This document shows positions 33,005 through 43,428 of a stretch of DNA of 49,417 bases, in pieces. The position numbers and the translations under genes were made by a program. Source of the DNA: Pseudonocardia sp. CNS-139 (GTDB lineage Bacteria; Actinomycetota; Actinomycetes; Mycobacteriales; Pseudonocardiaceae); contig MKJX01000193.1 of NCBI GenBank assembly GCA_001942415.1, positions 1-49,417 on the forward strand, written 5' to 3'. The notes below the pieces were generated by a model. That model did not search any database and was not told the DNA's origin. It was given only the letters and a program-made list of their open reading frames with translations. How positions within the stretch are numbered: position 1 is the stretch's first letter; every line of letters begins with the position of its first letter.

Positions 33005-34127
33005 GTGCGTGACTCGTGGAGATCGGGATGGGCCGGGAGGCCCGTCGCAGCTACGACCTGTCGCAGATCGAGATCGTCCCCTCCCGGCGGACGCGCAGCT
33101 CCCGGGAGGTCTCCACCGCCTGGCAGCTCGACGCGTACCACTTCGACATCCCGCTGGTCACCCACCCGACCGACGCGATCGTCTCGCCGGCGAGCGCGGT
33201 GCGGATCGGGCGGCTCGGCGGGCTCGCGGTGCTCAACGCCGAGGGCCTGTGGGCCCGGCACGCCGACGCCGACGGCGCCATGGAACGCGTGCTCGACGCC
33301 GCCGCGTCCGACGACCCGAACGCCGCGGTCCGGCTCCTGCAGGAGCTGCACGCCGCCCCGATCCAGCCCGCGCTGCTCGCCGAGGCGCTCAAGACCGTCC
33401 GCGAGGCGGGCGTCACCGTCGCGGCCCGGGTGAGCCCGCAGCGCGCCCGCGAGATGACCCCCGACCTGCTCGCCGCCGGCGTCGAGATCCTCGTCGTGCA
33501 GGGCACGATCATCTCCGCGGAGCACGTCTCCGACGGCGAGCCGCTCAACCTCAAGGCGTTCATCAACTCGCTCGACGTCCCGGTCGTCGCGGGCGGCGTC
33601 GGCGACTACCGCACCGCGATGCACCTCATGCGCACCGGCGCGGCCGGCGTCATCGTCGGGTACGGGGAGTCGTCCGCGACCACCACCGAGACGTGCTCGG
33701 CATCGGCGTCCCGATGGCCACCGCCATCGTCGACGCCGCCGCGGCCCGCCGCGACTACCTCGACGAGACCGGCGGCCGCTACGTCCACGTGATCGCCGAC
33801 GGCGGCATGGCCGGCTCCGGTGACATGGCCAAGGCCATCGCGTGCGGTGCCGATGCCGTGATGCTCGGCGAGCAGCTCGCCGAGGCCACCGAGGCCCCCG
33901 GCCAGGGGCTCTACTGGACGTCGTCGGTCGCGCACCCGTCCCTCCCGCGGTCGGAGGTCACCGGGTTCGCGCCGGGCGACCGCGACCTGGAGCAGGTGCT
34001 CTTCGGGCCGTCGAGCAGCCCGTACGGCACGGTGAACCTGTTCGGCGCCCTGCGCCGGGCGATGGCGAAGACGGGCTACTCGGACCTGAAGGAGTTCCAG
34101 CGCGTGGGGCTGACGGTCCGCGGCTGA
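33005..34127 (+). CDS. guaB3: GuaB3 family IMP dehydrogenase-related protein
   Basis: IMPDH/GMPR-family TIM-barrel protein without CBS domains, standing beside guaB in most Actinobacteria. Seen: VEIGMGREARRSYDLSQIEI, VPSRRTRSSREVSTAWQLDA, VVQGTIISAEHV, TGAAGVIVGYGESSATTT (no Cys where GuaB has GSICTTR), YLDETGGRYVHVIADGGMAG and YSDLKEFQRVGLTVRG. GTG 33005 begins MRD; one C is lost at 33,014 (expected GACCTCGTG). A second break lies near 33,690. About 374 residues. Whether it acts as an IMPDH or has another role cannot be read here. Confidence 0.9.
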
Positions 34128-34189
34128 GGTGGACAGAAGGCGTACGGTGCAATTAGGTCCCGGCCCAGCGTACGACTTATTGTTTGATC

Positions 34190-35107
34190 GTGAGCCCGCG
34201 CGGACGCCCGCCTCGGCATGAGGTCTACCAGCGACTCAACATGCAGATCGCCGAACTGTGGCAGCGCATGGGCGGGCTGCCGAGCCCGCGTGAAGCCGCC
34301 GACATCTGGCGTGGGATCTGGTTCGAGGAGGCTCATCACTCGACGGCGATCGAAGGCTGAATGGGTGTACGGGCAGGCCATCGAGCCGGAGTACGAGGCG
34401 ACGACCTCCTGACCCTTCACGAGGTCCGTCGGATCCATACTCTGGCCATGCAGCCGGTCTGGGACGTGACACCGCATCCCAACGCCACCGACCATGAGGG
34501 GCCAGGAGAGTTTCGTCGCCACGACATCCATCCGTTCCCCGGCGGCATGATCCCGCCGTCATGGGTGCATGTGGCGGGCGAGATGCGCAGCTGGATCACG
34601 CAGGTGAGGGACCTACAGGCAGCCACCGAGGGTTTCCCGGAGCAGGTCGCGCGACTCCATTGCCGGTTCGAGCAGGTGCATCCGTTCCTCGACGGGAACG
34701 GCCGGACGGGGCGTCTCGTCCTCAATCTCCTCTTGGTGCGGCTCGGCTATCCGCCGGCGATCATCTACAAGCAGCAACGAGCGCGGTACCTCCGTGCGCT
34801 GCGACGCGCAGACGCGGGCGAATGCGGTGAGCTCGGTGAACTCATCGCGCGAGCGATCCTCGACAACCTGTACAAGTTCGTCGTGCCTGCGATCGCCGGT
34901 CCCGCGCGGCTGGTACCGCTCGCGGCACTGGCGACTCGCCAGGTCACTGCAAGCGCCCTCAGGGCCGCCGCAGTACGAGGCACCCTTCAAGCGGCCAAGG
35001 GACCGGACGGGCAATGGCGGTCGTCCCGCAACTGGGTGACCGACTACGTCGCGACGCGCGACCAACGCATCGGTCGGCCGCCGCTCTCCCCTGGGTCACC
35101 ATCCTGA
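34190..35107 (+). pseudogene. Fic family protein, internally deleted
   Basis: Fic enzymes usually transfer AMP from ATP to a protein. Seen: N-terminal RPPRHEVYQRLNMQIAEL and EEAHHSTAIEG, which fits the class II autoinhibitory motif SxxxEG. Then AEWVYGQAIEPEYE, EVRRIHTLAMQPVWDV, and an intact active-site motif HPFLDGNGRTGR with VNLLLVRLGYPPAIIYK-like context and a C-terminal region with [13 protein letters not shown]. Between STAIEG and AEWVYGQ about 35 residues normal for this family are missing and a stop follows (GGCTGA). A further break near 34,400 is a simple G loss. It is less GC-rich than its neighbours and interrupts guaB3-guaA, consistent with acquisition. No toxin-antitoxin partner is visible. 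Confidence 0.75.
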
Positions 35108-35141
35108 CCAGCGCATCTTGTGGGCGAGAACGGCGGCTATC

Positions 35142-36692
35142 GTGGTGCGGGTGCATCCCCCCACCGTCCTCGTCGTCGACTACGGGGCGCAGTACGCCCA
35201 GCTCATCGCCCGCCGGGTGCGGGAGGCGCAGGTCTACTCCGAGATCGTCCCCGGTGACACGTCCGTCGAGGAGATCGCGCCCGCAAGCCCGCCGCCGTGA
35301 TCCTCTCCGGCGGACCGTCGAGCGTGTACGAGCCGGGTGCGCCGAGTGTCGACGCCGAGCTGTTCACCGCGGGGATCCCGGTGCTCGGGCTCTGCTACGG
35401 GTTCCAGGCGATGGCGCGGGCGATGGGCGGGGAGGTCGCGCCGGACGGGACGCGCGAGTACGGCCGCACCGAGCTCACCGTCCGGGAGAGCGGAGTCCTG
35501 CACGACGGGCTCCCCGGGCGGCACCCGGTGTGGATGAGCCACGGCGACTCGGTGGTCCGGGCGCGGAGGGGTTCACGGTCACGGCGTCGTCGGAGCGCGC
35601 GGCGGTGGCGGCGTTCGAGGACCGCGAGCGGCGGCTCGCCGGCGTGCAGTACCACCCCGAGGTCGGGCACTCGCCGCACGGCCGCGAGGTGCTGCGCCGG
35701 TTCCTGCACGACATCGCCGGCATCACGCCGGGCTGGACGACGTCCTCGATCATCGACGACACGGTCGCGGCCGTGCGGACGCAGATCGCGGACGGGCGGG
35801 CGATCTGCGGGCTGTCCGGCGGGGTCGACTCCGCGGTGGCGGCTGCGCTGGTCCAGCGGGCCATCGGTGACCGGCTGACCTGCGTGTTCGTCGACCACGG
35901 GCTGCTGCGCGCGGGCGAGCGCGAGCAGGTCGAGCGGGACTTCGTCGCGGCCACGGGGGCGAAGCTGCACACCGTCGACGCGGCCGACCGGTTCCTCAGG
36001 CGCTCGCCGGGGTGACGGACCCGGAGGAGAAGCGCAAGACCATCGGCCGGGAGTCATCCGGGTCTTCGAGGCCGCGAGGGCCGAGGTCGCGAGCAGGAGC
36101 ACGTCGGGTTCCTCGTGCAGGGCACGCTCTACCCGGACGCGTGGAGAGCGGCGGCGGCTCCGGCACGGCCACGATCAAGAGCCACCACAACGTCGGCGGG
36201 CTGCCGGACGACATCGAGTTCGCGCTGGTCGAGCCGCTGCGGGCGCTGTTCAAGGACGAGGTGCGCCGGGTCGGCGCCGAGCTGGGCCTGCCCGAGACGA
36301 TCGTGCAGCGCCAGCCGTTCCCCGGGCCGGGTCTCGGCATCCGGATCATCGGCGAGGTCACGCAGCCACGGCTGGAGACGCTGCGCGCGGCCGACGCGAT
36401 CGCGCGCGAGGAACTGACGTCCGCGGGGCTCGATCGAGACATTTGGCAGTGTCCCGTCGTGCTGCTTGCCGACGTACGCTCCGTGGGTGTACAGGGCGAC
36501 GGTCGCACGTACGGGCATCCCGTCGTCCTGCGTCCGGTGTCGAGCGAGGACGCCATGACCGCCGACTGGACGCGCCTGCCCTACGACGTGCTGGAACGTA
36601 TCTCGACGCGCATCACGAACGAGGTGCCCGAGGTCAACCGGGTGGTGCTGGACGTCACCAGCAAGCCACCGGGCACGATCGAGTGGGAGTGA
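35142..36692 (+). CDS. guaA: GMP synthase (glutamine-hydrolysing)
   Basis: Converts XMP to GMP. Seen: glutaminase domain [33 protein letters not shown], nucleophile in [10 protein letters not shown], and [14 protein letters not shown] with the His and Glu of the triad. The ATP-pyrophosphatase domain has P-loop [14 protein letters not shown], and [11 protein letters not shown]. The dimerisation domain has [18 protein letters not shown] and ends [11 protein letters not shown]. Frame breaks lie near 35,285, 35,565, 36,008 and several between 36,050 and 36,145, where the protein is least certain. GTG 35142, 35145 and 35151 are all possible starts. Essential in most bacteria, so breaks are taken as errors. 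Confidence 0.92.
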
Positions 36693-37599
36693 CGGTCCCG
36701 GCGGGTCTGCCCGGCCGGCTCGCCGCCGCTCTGCGCACCGGCCGGTTCGCCGTCACCGCCGAGATCGGCCCGCCGCGCGGCGCGGACGCCGCCGGGCTGC
36801 GCGCCACCGCCGCGCTGCTGCGCGACTGGGTGGACGCCGCGAACGTCACCGACAACCAGGGCGCGCAGGTGCGCGTCGCAGCCTCGCCGGGAGCGTCGTG
36901 GCGCTCGCCGAGGGCCTGGACCCGGTCATGCAGATGACCTGCCGCGACCGCAACCGCATCGCGCTCCAGTCCGACCTGCTGTCGGCCGGTGCGCTCGGCG
37001 TCCCCAACCTCGTGCTGATGACGGGCGACCGGCCCGAGCGCGGCGACCACGCCGACGCGAAACCGGTGTTCGACCTGAGCTCCAGCAGCCTGATGGCCAC
37101 GGCGAAGGCGCTGCGCGACGAGGGCGTGCTGATGTCCGGGCGGGCCGTCGACCCGCCGCCGCGGTTCCTGCTCGGCGCGGTCGACACCGGCGCCGGCAGT
37201 CCGGACCGGTTCGCGCAGAAGGTCGCGGACGGCGCCGAGTTCGTGCAGACCCAGTTCGTGTTCGACGTCGACGCGTTCGCGGCGTGGCTGAACCGGGCCC
37301 GCGACCTCGGGCTCACCGAGAAGTGCGGGGTGCTGGCCGGCGTCGGCCCGGTCCGTTCGCTGCGGGCGCTGGAGTTCCTGTCCGGGATCCCCGGGGTGGC
37401 GGTGCCGCCGGAGCTCGAACGGCGGCTGCGCGGCGTCCCGGCCGAGAAGGTGGCCGCCGCGGGCATGGCCGCCGCCGCGGAGACGGTCGCCGCGCTGCGG
37501 GAGCTGCCCGGGCTCGCGGGTGTGCACGTCATGGCGGTCGGCTTCGAACGCGGCGTGCCCGAGATCCTCGACGCGGCCGGGCTCGGCCCGCGCACCTGA
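36689..37599 (+). CDS. Methylenetetrahydrofolate reductase-like protein
   Basis: TIM-barrel protein of the MetF-like family, expected to act on 5,10-methylene-tetrahydrofolate. Seen: [93 protein letters not shown] and [20 protein letters not shown] break near 36,862 is repaired by one C ([17 protein letters not shown]). About 303 residues. GTG 36689 overlaps the guaA stop, implying coupling. Whether FAD or another cofactor is used cannot be decided. Confidence 0.75.
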
Positions 37600-37608
37600 C
37601 GCGCAAGA

Positions 37609-37644
37609 GGGCGGTACCGGGACCCGTGCGTCCCGGTACCGCCC
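37609..37644. terminator. Bidirectional terminator between MetF-like and small membrane gene
   Basis: GGGCGGTACCGGGAC (37609-37623) and GTCCCGGTACCGCCC (37630-37644) are perfect inverted repeats of 15 bp with a 6-nt loop, nine bases after the plus-strand stop and 20 before the convergent minus-strand stop. Confidence 0.85.
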
Positions 37645-37664
37645 CGGCGTCACCGCCCGCTCCC

Positions 37665-37877
37665 CTACGAGCGGCTGCGCCCGCGCAGGCTCCCGACCAG
37701 CAGGAGCAGCCCGACGAGCGCGGCGCCGGCGGCGAGCAGCCACCGCGGGTCGAAGCCCGCGAGCGAGGGCACCTCGCCGGTGAACGCCGCCGCCGACATC
37801 CCCAGCGCCAGGGCACCGAAGAACAGGTTCAGCAGGTCCGGCCCCCGCCGGGCCCGGTCCTTCGCCCGCTCAGCCAC
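37665..37877 (-). CDS. Small two-helix membrane protein
   Basis: 70 residues. Seen: a basic start (VAERAKDRARRGPDLLNLFF), then two hydrophobic segments, FFGALALGMSAAAFTGEV and WLLAAGAALVGLLLLVGSL, with an Arg/Ser-rich tail. Its GTG overlaps the stop region of the PspC gene by 8 bp, so it is coupled to that gene. No family recognised; role in the PspC module is possible. Confidence 0.65.
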   Translation of the reverse strand: MAERAKDRARRGPDLLNLFFGALALGMSAAAFTGEVPSLAGFDPRWLLAAGAALVGLLLLVGSLRGRSRS

Positions 37878-39132
37878 GGGTCACCTCCACGTCCGCCGCG
37901 CCCGCTTCCACGTTGATGACCAGCTGCCGGCCCGATGCGGCGCCGTCGCGCCGAGGCGTCGACCACGTTCAGGCGCGTGCCCGGCTCGCCCTGGGCCCGG
38001 TCGCTGCTCAGCCCGTCGTAGCGGATGTCCCCGAGACCCACGGTCCCGTTGAACGTCACGTCGGCGTTCGGCGGCAGCTGGATCCGCACGTCGCCCGCAC
38101 CCACGCTCACGGACGTCCGCACCGGCGACGCGTTGCCGCCCGCCGGCACCCCCAGGTCGAGGTTGCGCAGGTCGAGGTCGACCTCGCCGAGGGTGCGCTG
38201 GTAGCTCGGCTGCAGCTCGGCCACGGTGGCCGGGGTGATGCGCAGGTCGCCGAAGCCCTGGCCCTGCCAGCGGTCCAGCGGGGCCGACACCGCGCCCCAG
38301 GTGAGCACCGAGAGCAGCAGCACGAACGGGATCAGCCCGCGCCCGGACCGCAGGAACGAGCCGACGACCAGCCCCAGCCCGAGCACGGCGAGCAGCACGC
38401 CCAGCAGCACCGGCAGGTTCGCGAGCGTCAGCACCCCGGCGAGCAGCATGATCACGGCGGTGATCGCGCCTGCGAGCAGCGCGAGGCCCAGCGTCACCGA
38501 GGTGACGGGCGCGCGCCGCGGCGGCGGGGGCGGCGGCGGGGCCGCCGGCTCCGGCAGGTCCCAGGCGAACGGCGCGCGCCGAGCGGGTCCCACGCGGGCG
38601 GCGGGCGGGGCCGGGGTCGGCACCGTCGGCGCCTCGCCGGGCGCCGCCGCGCTGGCGTGGTGGGCGCCGTCGCGGCCGCCGCGGTTGTCCCCGCCTGCGG
38701 GGCCGCGGCGGTCTGCGGCGGCTGGCCCGTCCGGCCGCCCCGGCTGCGGTGCAGCAGGAAGAGCAGCACGGCCACCGCGATCAGCGGGAGCACGAAGCCC
38801 GGCCCGTTGTCGCCGCCGAAGATCGACCCGATTGTGATCGCGGCCGCCACCCCGAGCCCGGCCAGCACGAAGAACTGCGGCCCCCGCCGCCGCGCCGGCG
38901 CCCCCGGCACCGCCTGCTCCTCCGGCAGGAGGATCCAACCCGCGATGTAGAGTGCCGCCCCGATCCCCGAGAACGCCGCCACCACGAACCCCACCCGTAC
39001 CAGCACCGGGTCGATGTCGTAGCGGCGCGCGATCGCCGACGCGACGCCCGCGATCTGCCGGTCGTCCCGTGGCCGGGCCGGGCGGGTCTCCCACATCTCC
39101 CGCAGTGTGTCCTGCACGTCCGTGCGACTCAT
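37870..39132 (-). CDS. PspC domain membrane protein with LiaF-like C-terminal domain
   Basis: Seen: N-terminal PspC domain (residues about 20-65: DDRQIAGVASAIARRYDIDP, VGFVVAAFSGIGAALYIAGW), more membrane helices (FFVLAGLGVAAAITIGSIFG), a Pro-rich linker, a second hydrophobic cluster (VTLGLALLAGAITAVIMLLA). Last is an extracellular-type beta domain (LGEVDLDLRNLDLGVPAGG, SVSVGAGDVRIQLPPNADVT). That domain resembles the YvqF/LiaF cell-wall-stress family. Breaks near 38,660 and 37,940. About 420 residues. It is divergent from a PspC histidine kinase, suggesting it tunes that system. Confidence 0.8.
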
Positions 39133-39263
39133 CGGTCGCCCCCACCCTCTCTGTCCGGCTCTGCCGGCTGCCGTCCCCCAGATCCTCTCGGTGTCCCAGG
39201 TTGCCGTGCCCGCGCCCCGTGCGGGATGGGGGATGGCCCCGAGGTGCCCCGGAGGTTTCCCCG

Positions 39264-40617
39264 ATGTCGCACCTTCCCCCGCGTGTGACGATGAGCGTGA
39301 CAACGGTTCCGCTGCAGGCCGCGCAGCCCACCCCGGCGCCGTCCGGCACGCCGCCGCTCGTGCGCCGGCGCAACGGCCGGTTCGTCGCGGGCGTCGCCGG
39401 CGGCGTGGCCGACCATCTCGGCGTCAACGTGCTGTGGGTGCGCACGGCGTTCGTGCTGCTCGCGACCATCAACGCGGCCGGCGTCATCGCGTACGGGCTG
39501 CTGTGGATCTTCGTGCGGCAGGAGCAGGGCGACGTCCCGCGCACGCTCGGGCGGGCGGAGCGCCAGCAGGCGGCCGGGCTCGTCGCGCTCGGGGTCGGGG
39601 CCGGCCTGGCCGCGGCGGCGCTCGGCAACAGCTTCGTCGGCTGGATCGTCGGACCGCTCGGCGTGGTCGCGGTCGGTGCCGCGGTCGTCTGGCGGGAGGC
39701 CGACGAGTCGCAGCGCCGGCGCTGGGCGGAGGGTGCCCGTTCCGGCGTGAGCGGCGTCACCGCGGGCGGCCGCACCGGCCTGCTGCGGGTGATCGCCGGC
39801 GTGCTGTTCGTCGCCCTCGGCATCGGGGTGTTCCTGTTGGGCAACCTGGACCTCTCGCAGGTGCAGTTCGGCGTGCTCGCGTGGTGGCCACGCTGCTCGG
39901 CGTCGGCGTGCTGACGATCCCGTGGTGGGTGCGGCTCATGCGCGAGCTGGGGGAGGAGCGCCGCGAACGCATCGTGGAGACCGAGCGCGCCGAGATCGCC
40001 GCGCACCTGCACGACTCCGTCCTGCAGACGCTGGCGCTCATCCAGCGCCAGGCCGACCAGCCGCGCGAGGTGGTGCGGCTGGCCCGCGGGCAGGAGCGCG
40101 AGCTGCGGCACTGGCTGTACGGGCCCACCGGCTACGGTCGGTCCGGGCGCGCGTCCGGCGACCCGACGCTCGACTCCGGCCTCGCCGACGCGATCACCAC
40201 GGCCGCGGCCGAGGTCGAGGACACGTACGCGATCGACGTCCGCCCGGTTGTCGTCGGCGACCGCATCCTCGACGACGGGCTGCGCGCCTCGTGCTCGCCG
40301 CCCGCGAGGCGATGGTCAACGCGGCCAAACACGCCCAGGTCGGGGAGGTGAGCGTCTACGTCGAGGTGGAGCCGGAGGAGGTGCACGTGTTCGTGCGCGA
40401 CCGCGGCGTCGGCTTCGACCCGGACGCGGTGTCGGGCGACCGGCACGGGCTCGCCGACTCGGTGCACGGCAGGATGGCCCGGCACGGCGGCACCGTGAAG
40501 CTGCGCAGCACGCCCGGCGAGGGCACCGAGGTGCACCTGAGCATGCCCGTCGACGGCGGCGCCGACGGGACGAGCCGCCCCGGCAACGACCGGGCGCAGG
40601 AGGAAGCGAAGCGATGA
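39264..40617 (+). CDS. PspC-domain sensor histidine kinase (NarL type)
   Basis: Envelope-stress sensor. Seen: PspC domain (RRRNGRFVAGVAGGVADHLG, VLWVRTAFVLLATINAAGVI), four or five membrane helices, then the dimerisation helix with phospho-acceptor His in EIAAHLHDSVLQTLALIQRQ, and the ATPase domain with N box EAMVNAAKHAQ, G1 DRGVGFDP and G2 GDRHGLADSV. Breaks near 39,885 (G loss, VLAVVATLLG) and 40,290 (C loss, LRALVLAAREAMV). About 452 residues. ATG 39264 has GGAGG eight bases upstream. It overlaps the response regulator by 4 bp, so they form a two-component pair. Confidence 0.88.
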
Positions 40618-41291
40618 CCGAGCCCAGCAGCGAGTCCGGTGCCCCGATCCGGGTCTTCCTGGTGGACGACCACGGGCTCTTCCGCGCCGGGGTGCGCGCC
40701 GAGCTGGAGCGCAGCGTCCCCGACCTCGCGGTCGCCGGCGAGGCCGGCTCCGTCGACGAGGCGGTGGCCGGCATCCGGCACATCCGGCCCGACGTGGTGC
40801 TGCTCGACGTCCACATGCCCGACGGCGGCGGCGCCGAGGTGCTGCGGCGCATCCGGCCGGAGCTGCCGGACGTCGTGTTCCTGGCGCTGTCGGTGTCGGA
40901 CGCGGCCGAGGACGTCATCGCGGTGATCCGGGCCGGCGCCCGCGGTTATGTCACGAAGACGATCTCCGGGCGGGAGCTGGCCGACGCCGTCCGCCGAGTG
41001 CGCTCGGGCGACGCGGTGTTCTCCCCGCGCCTGGCGGGGTTCGTGCTCGACGTGTTCTCCGACCGGCCCGGCGCGGCCCCGCCCGGCGACCCGGAGCTGG
41101 ACCTGCTGACCCGCCGGGAGCGGGATGTGCTGCGGCTGCTCGCCCGCGGCTACGCCTACAAGGAGATCGCCGGGGAGCTGTTCATCTCGGTGAAGACGGT
41201 GGAGACGCACGTGTCGAGCGTGCTGCGCAAGACACAGCTCTCCAACCGCTACGAGCTCTCGCGGTGGGCGTCCGACCGCAGGCTCGTCTAG
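40614..41291 (+). CDS. NarL/LuxR-family response regulator
   Basis: Partner of the PspC kinase. Seen: receiver with acidic pair D18/D19, phospho-acceptor D65 (VVLLDVHMPDGGG), conserved K115 (GYVTKTIS), then a LuxR-type helix-turn-helix (LTRRERDVLRLLARGYAYKE, FISVKTVETHVSSVLRKTQL). 225 residues, frame intact. All key residues are present, unlike the regulator at 28,063. Start overlaps the kinase stop (ATGA). Confidence 0.93.
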   Translation: MTEPSSESGAPIRVFLVDDHGLFRAGVRAELERSVPDLAVAGEAGSVDEAVAGIRHIRPDVVLLDVHMPDGGGAEVLRRIRPELPDVVFLALSVSDAAEDVIAVIRAGARGYVTKTISGRELADAVRRVRSGDAVFSPRLAGFVLDVFSDRPGAAPPGDPELDLLTRRERDVLRLLARGYAYKEIAGELFISVKTVETHVSSVLRKTQLSNRYELSRWASDRRLV

Positions 41292-41340
41292 CGGCCCCGC
41301 GGGGTCGGCGCCGTTGCCCACCCCGTCCCGCCGTGCGGCG

Positions 41341-42482
41341 TCAGCCGCCGAGCAGGCCGCCCACGAGACCGCCGAGCAGGCCGCCCGACGAGCCGCCGGA
41401 GTCTCCGTCGTCGCCGTCCGACGAGTCCTCGTCCTGGGGAGCGGACGATGAGGAGGAATCGTCGTCGTCGTCCGAGCCGGAGCTCTCGGCGGAGAAGCTC
41501 TGTGCGTCGTTGTCGTCGTCATCGGAGCTGCTGCGCGACGAGCTGTTGTCGTCATCGTCGTCGCTGCCGCCGCCGAGGAGGCCGCTGACGGCGTTGTCGA
41601 GCGCGTCCGTCGTGCCGTTGAGAACGTCGCCGAGGCCGCCGACCGTGTCGCCCAGCCCGCCGCCGACGGTGTCGCCGACACCGTTGACCGCGTCACCGAG
41701 CCCGTCACCGACCTCGCCGACCAGGCCCTGGTCGTCGGAGCCGCCGTCGCCGCCGCTCTCGCCACCGCTCGGCGGCGGAGCCGCCGGGGGCGGGGTGGCG
41801 CCGGAGCCGCCGCCGTTGGACCCGCCGTCGTCGGAGCCGCCGCCGGTGCCGTTGCTCGCACCTCCGCCACCGCCGCCACCCGCGGACTCCTGGGCGGGCA
41901 CGTCCGCCAGCGGCGCGTCCGGGGCGCCCGTGGGCACCGCGGCGAGCGCGCTCGGGAACGCGATCGGGATCCACGACGTCGGTGCGGCCGTGCCCGGGTC
42001 GAGCTCGTCGGCGCCGATCGTGTCGACCGAGGCGGCCGGGTCGATCTGGACGGTGCCCGCGGGCGCCCCGCCCGGGTTGTCCGGGTCGAGGAGGCCCTGG
42101 CCGGGGTAGCCGCCGGCCGCGGAGTCGTCGGCACCTGCGCCGGTGGGGCCGACGTCGCTCAGCAGCGCCGCGCCGAACACCGAGCCCGCGGCGAGGACGC
42201 TGCCGGCCGCGATGGCGCCTTGCGGACGAACGCGGTGCGGTCCGCGTCGGGCTTCTTCTCGGACTTCTGGGGCGCCTGCTGCGGGCGGGCCGCCGGCTCG
42301 GCCGGGGCCTGCTGGTGGGCACCGGGCTGGATCGGCCGGTCGAGCGCGTGCGGCGAGCGCCCCTCACGGCGCAGCAGCGTGCCCACCGAGATCGCCTGGG
42401 TCGCGTCGTCCGCCTCGTCGGACCGGACGGGAGCCGGGGCGTGCCGGCGCAGCAGATCGGCGACGGTGACGACACCGGTCAT
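41341..42482 (-). CDS. Ser/Asp/Gly-rich single-pass membrane protein
   Basis: Unknown function. Seen: a cytosolic N-terminal segment TGVVTVADLLRRHAPAPVRS, AISVGTLLRREG. One membrane helix follows (GAIAAGSVLAAGSVFGAALL, spanning a break near 42,215). Next is an extracellular part with TSWIPIAFPSALAAVPTGAP, a Gly/Ser/Asn tract and repeated GDGLGDAVNGVGDTVGGGLG units. A Ser/Asp block (SSSRSSSDDDDNDAQSFSAE) precedes the C-terminal GGLLGGLVGGLLGG. About 381 residues. ATG 42482 has GAGGTGG upstream; ATG 42506 is an alternative. Low complexity suggests a cell-wall-spanning stalk. Confidence 0.65.
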
Positions 42483-42652
42483 GCTCGGCCCACCTCGGGA
42501 CACCATCTGAGCCACAGCGAGACGTCCTCCCTTGGAGTGAACGGACGAGCAGATGTCTACCGGATGCCAACCGGGCGCACCAAGTGTCATTCGTCCGCTC
42601 GTCGCGGTTCACCCGGTCGGGCTATTTCCGTTCGGCGATTGCTACCGACCGT

Positions 42653-43388
42653 TCATCCGATCAAGACGACCTGGAACCCTTCGGCCAGCCGTCCGTCGTT
42701 CCATCCGAACCGCTCAGCGGTCGCGCCGGCCCATGAACGAATTCGTGTGTCGAGATCGTCGATGTGCGCGGTCTGCGACCGATGCTCACGCAGTGCAGCG
42801 ATCTTATACCCGACCGTGTCGGTCACGTCGACCGCATGGTCGACCCGTTCCTCGGGGGCCGCCATCAGCCAGAGCTCGGGAACCGTCCAGGCGTCGAGGC
42901 CCTCGTCGGCGAGCAGCTCGGGGTGCGCGAAGGGGTTGCGGGCGTCCGGGTAGACCGCGGCGACCGCCGCCTCGCCCGCGGCGCGGTGGTCCGGGTGCGA
43001 GGCGCCGAGCCGGCGCCACAGGATCTCGGGCGACTGCGCGAGCACGCGCTCGGGGCGGAAGCGGCGGATCTCGCGGCTGATGTCGCGGCGCAGCTCGATA
43101 CTCGGCGTGAGGCGGCCGTCCGGGTGACGGAGGAACCGCACGTCGTGGACGCCCAGCACGGCCGCGGCGGCCGCTGCTCGGCCTCCCGCAGCGGGCCCAT
43201 CTCGTCGCGCGGGGTGTCGTCGAACCCGCCGGCGTCGCCGAGGTACAGATGCAGTACGCGACCTCGATGCCGGCCTTCGTCCACGACGCGACAGTGGCGC
43301 CGGCACCGAAGTCGACGTCGTCCGGATGAGCGACGACGACCAGGACACGGGAGACCTCGGGACGGGCGGCGTCTGACGGCGTGGTCAC
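42653..43388 (-). CDS. PIG-L family zinc-dependent deacetylase
   Basis: Family includes GlcNAc-inositol deacetylase MshB, mycothiol-conjugate amidase and LmbE. Seen: zinc motif [11 protein letters not shown] near the N terminus, [24 protein letters not shown] and the second zinc motif [12 protein letters not shown], then [20 protein letters not shown] and [13 protein letters not shown]. Frame breaks near 43,245 and 43,185. About 245 residues. GTG 43388. Substrate not determinable; a mycothiol-related or sugar substrate is plausible in Actinobacteria. Confidence 0.87.
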
Positions 43389-43428
43389 CGCCGCACTCTA
43401 CGAGCCCGCCGGGAGCGGGCCCGCCGGC

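Noticed and set aside
34190..35107. Fic toxin with adjacent antitoxin gene
   Set aside because: No small antitoxin frame precedes it; the inhibitory motif is in the same protein.
35142..36692. guaA as a pseudogene
   Set aside because: Catalytic motifs of all three domains persist; the breaks fit the error pattern.
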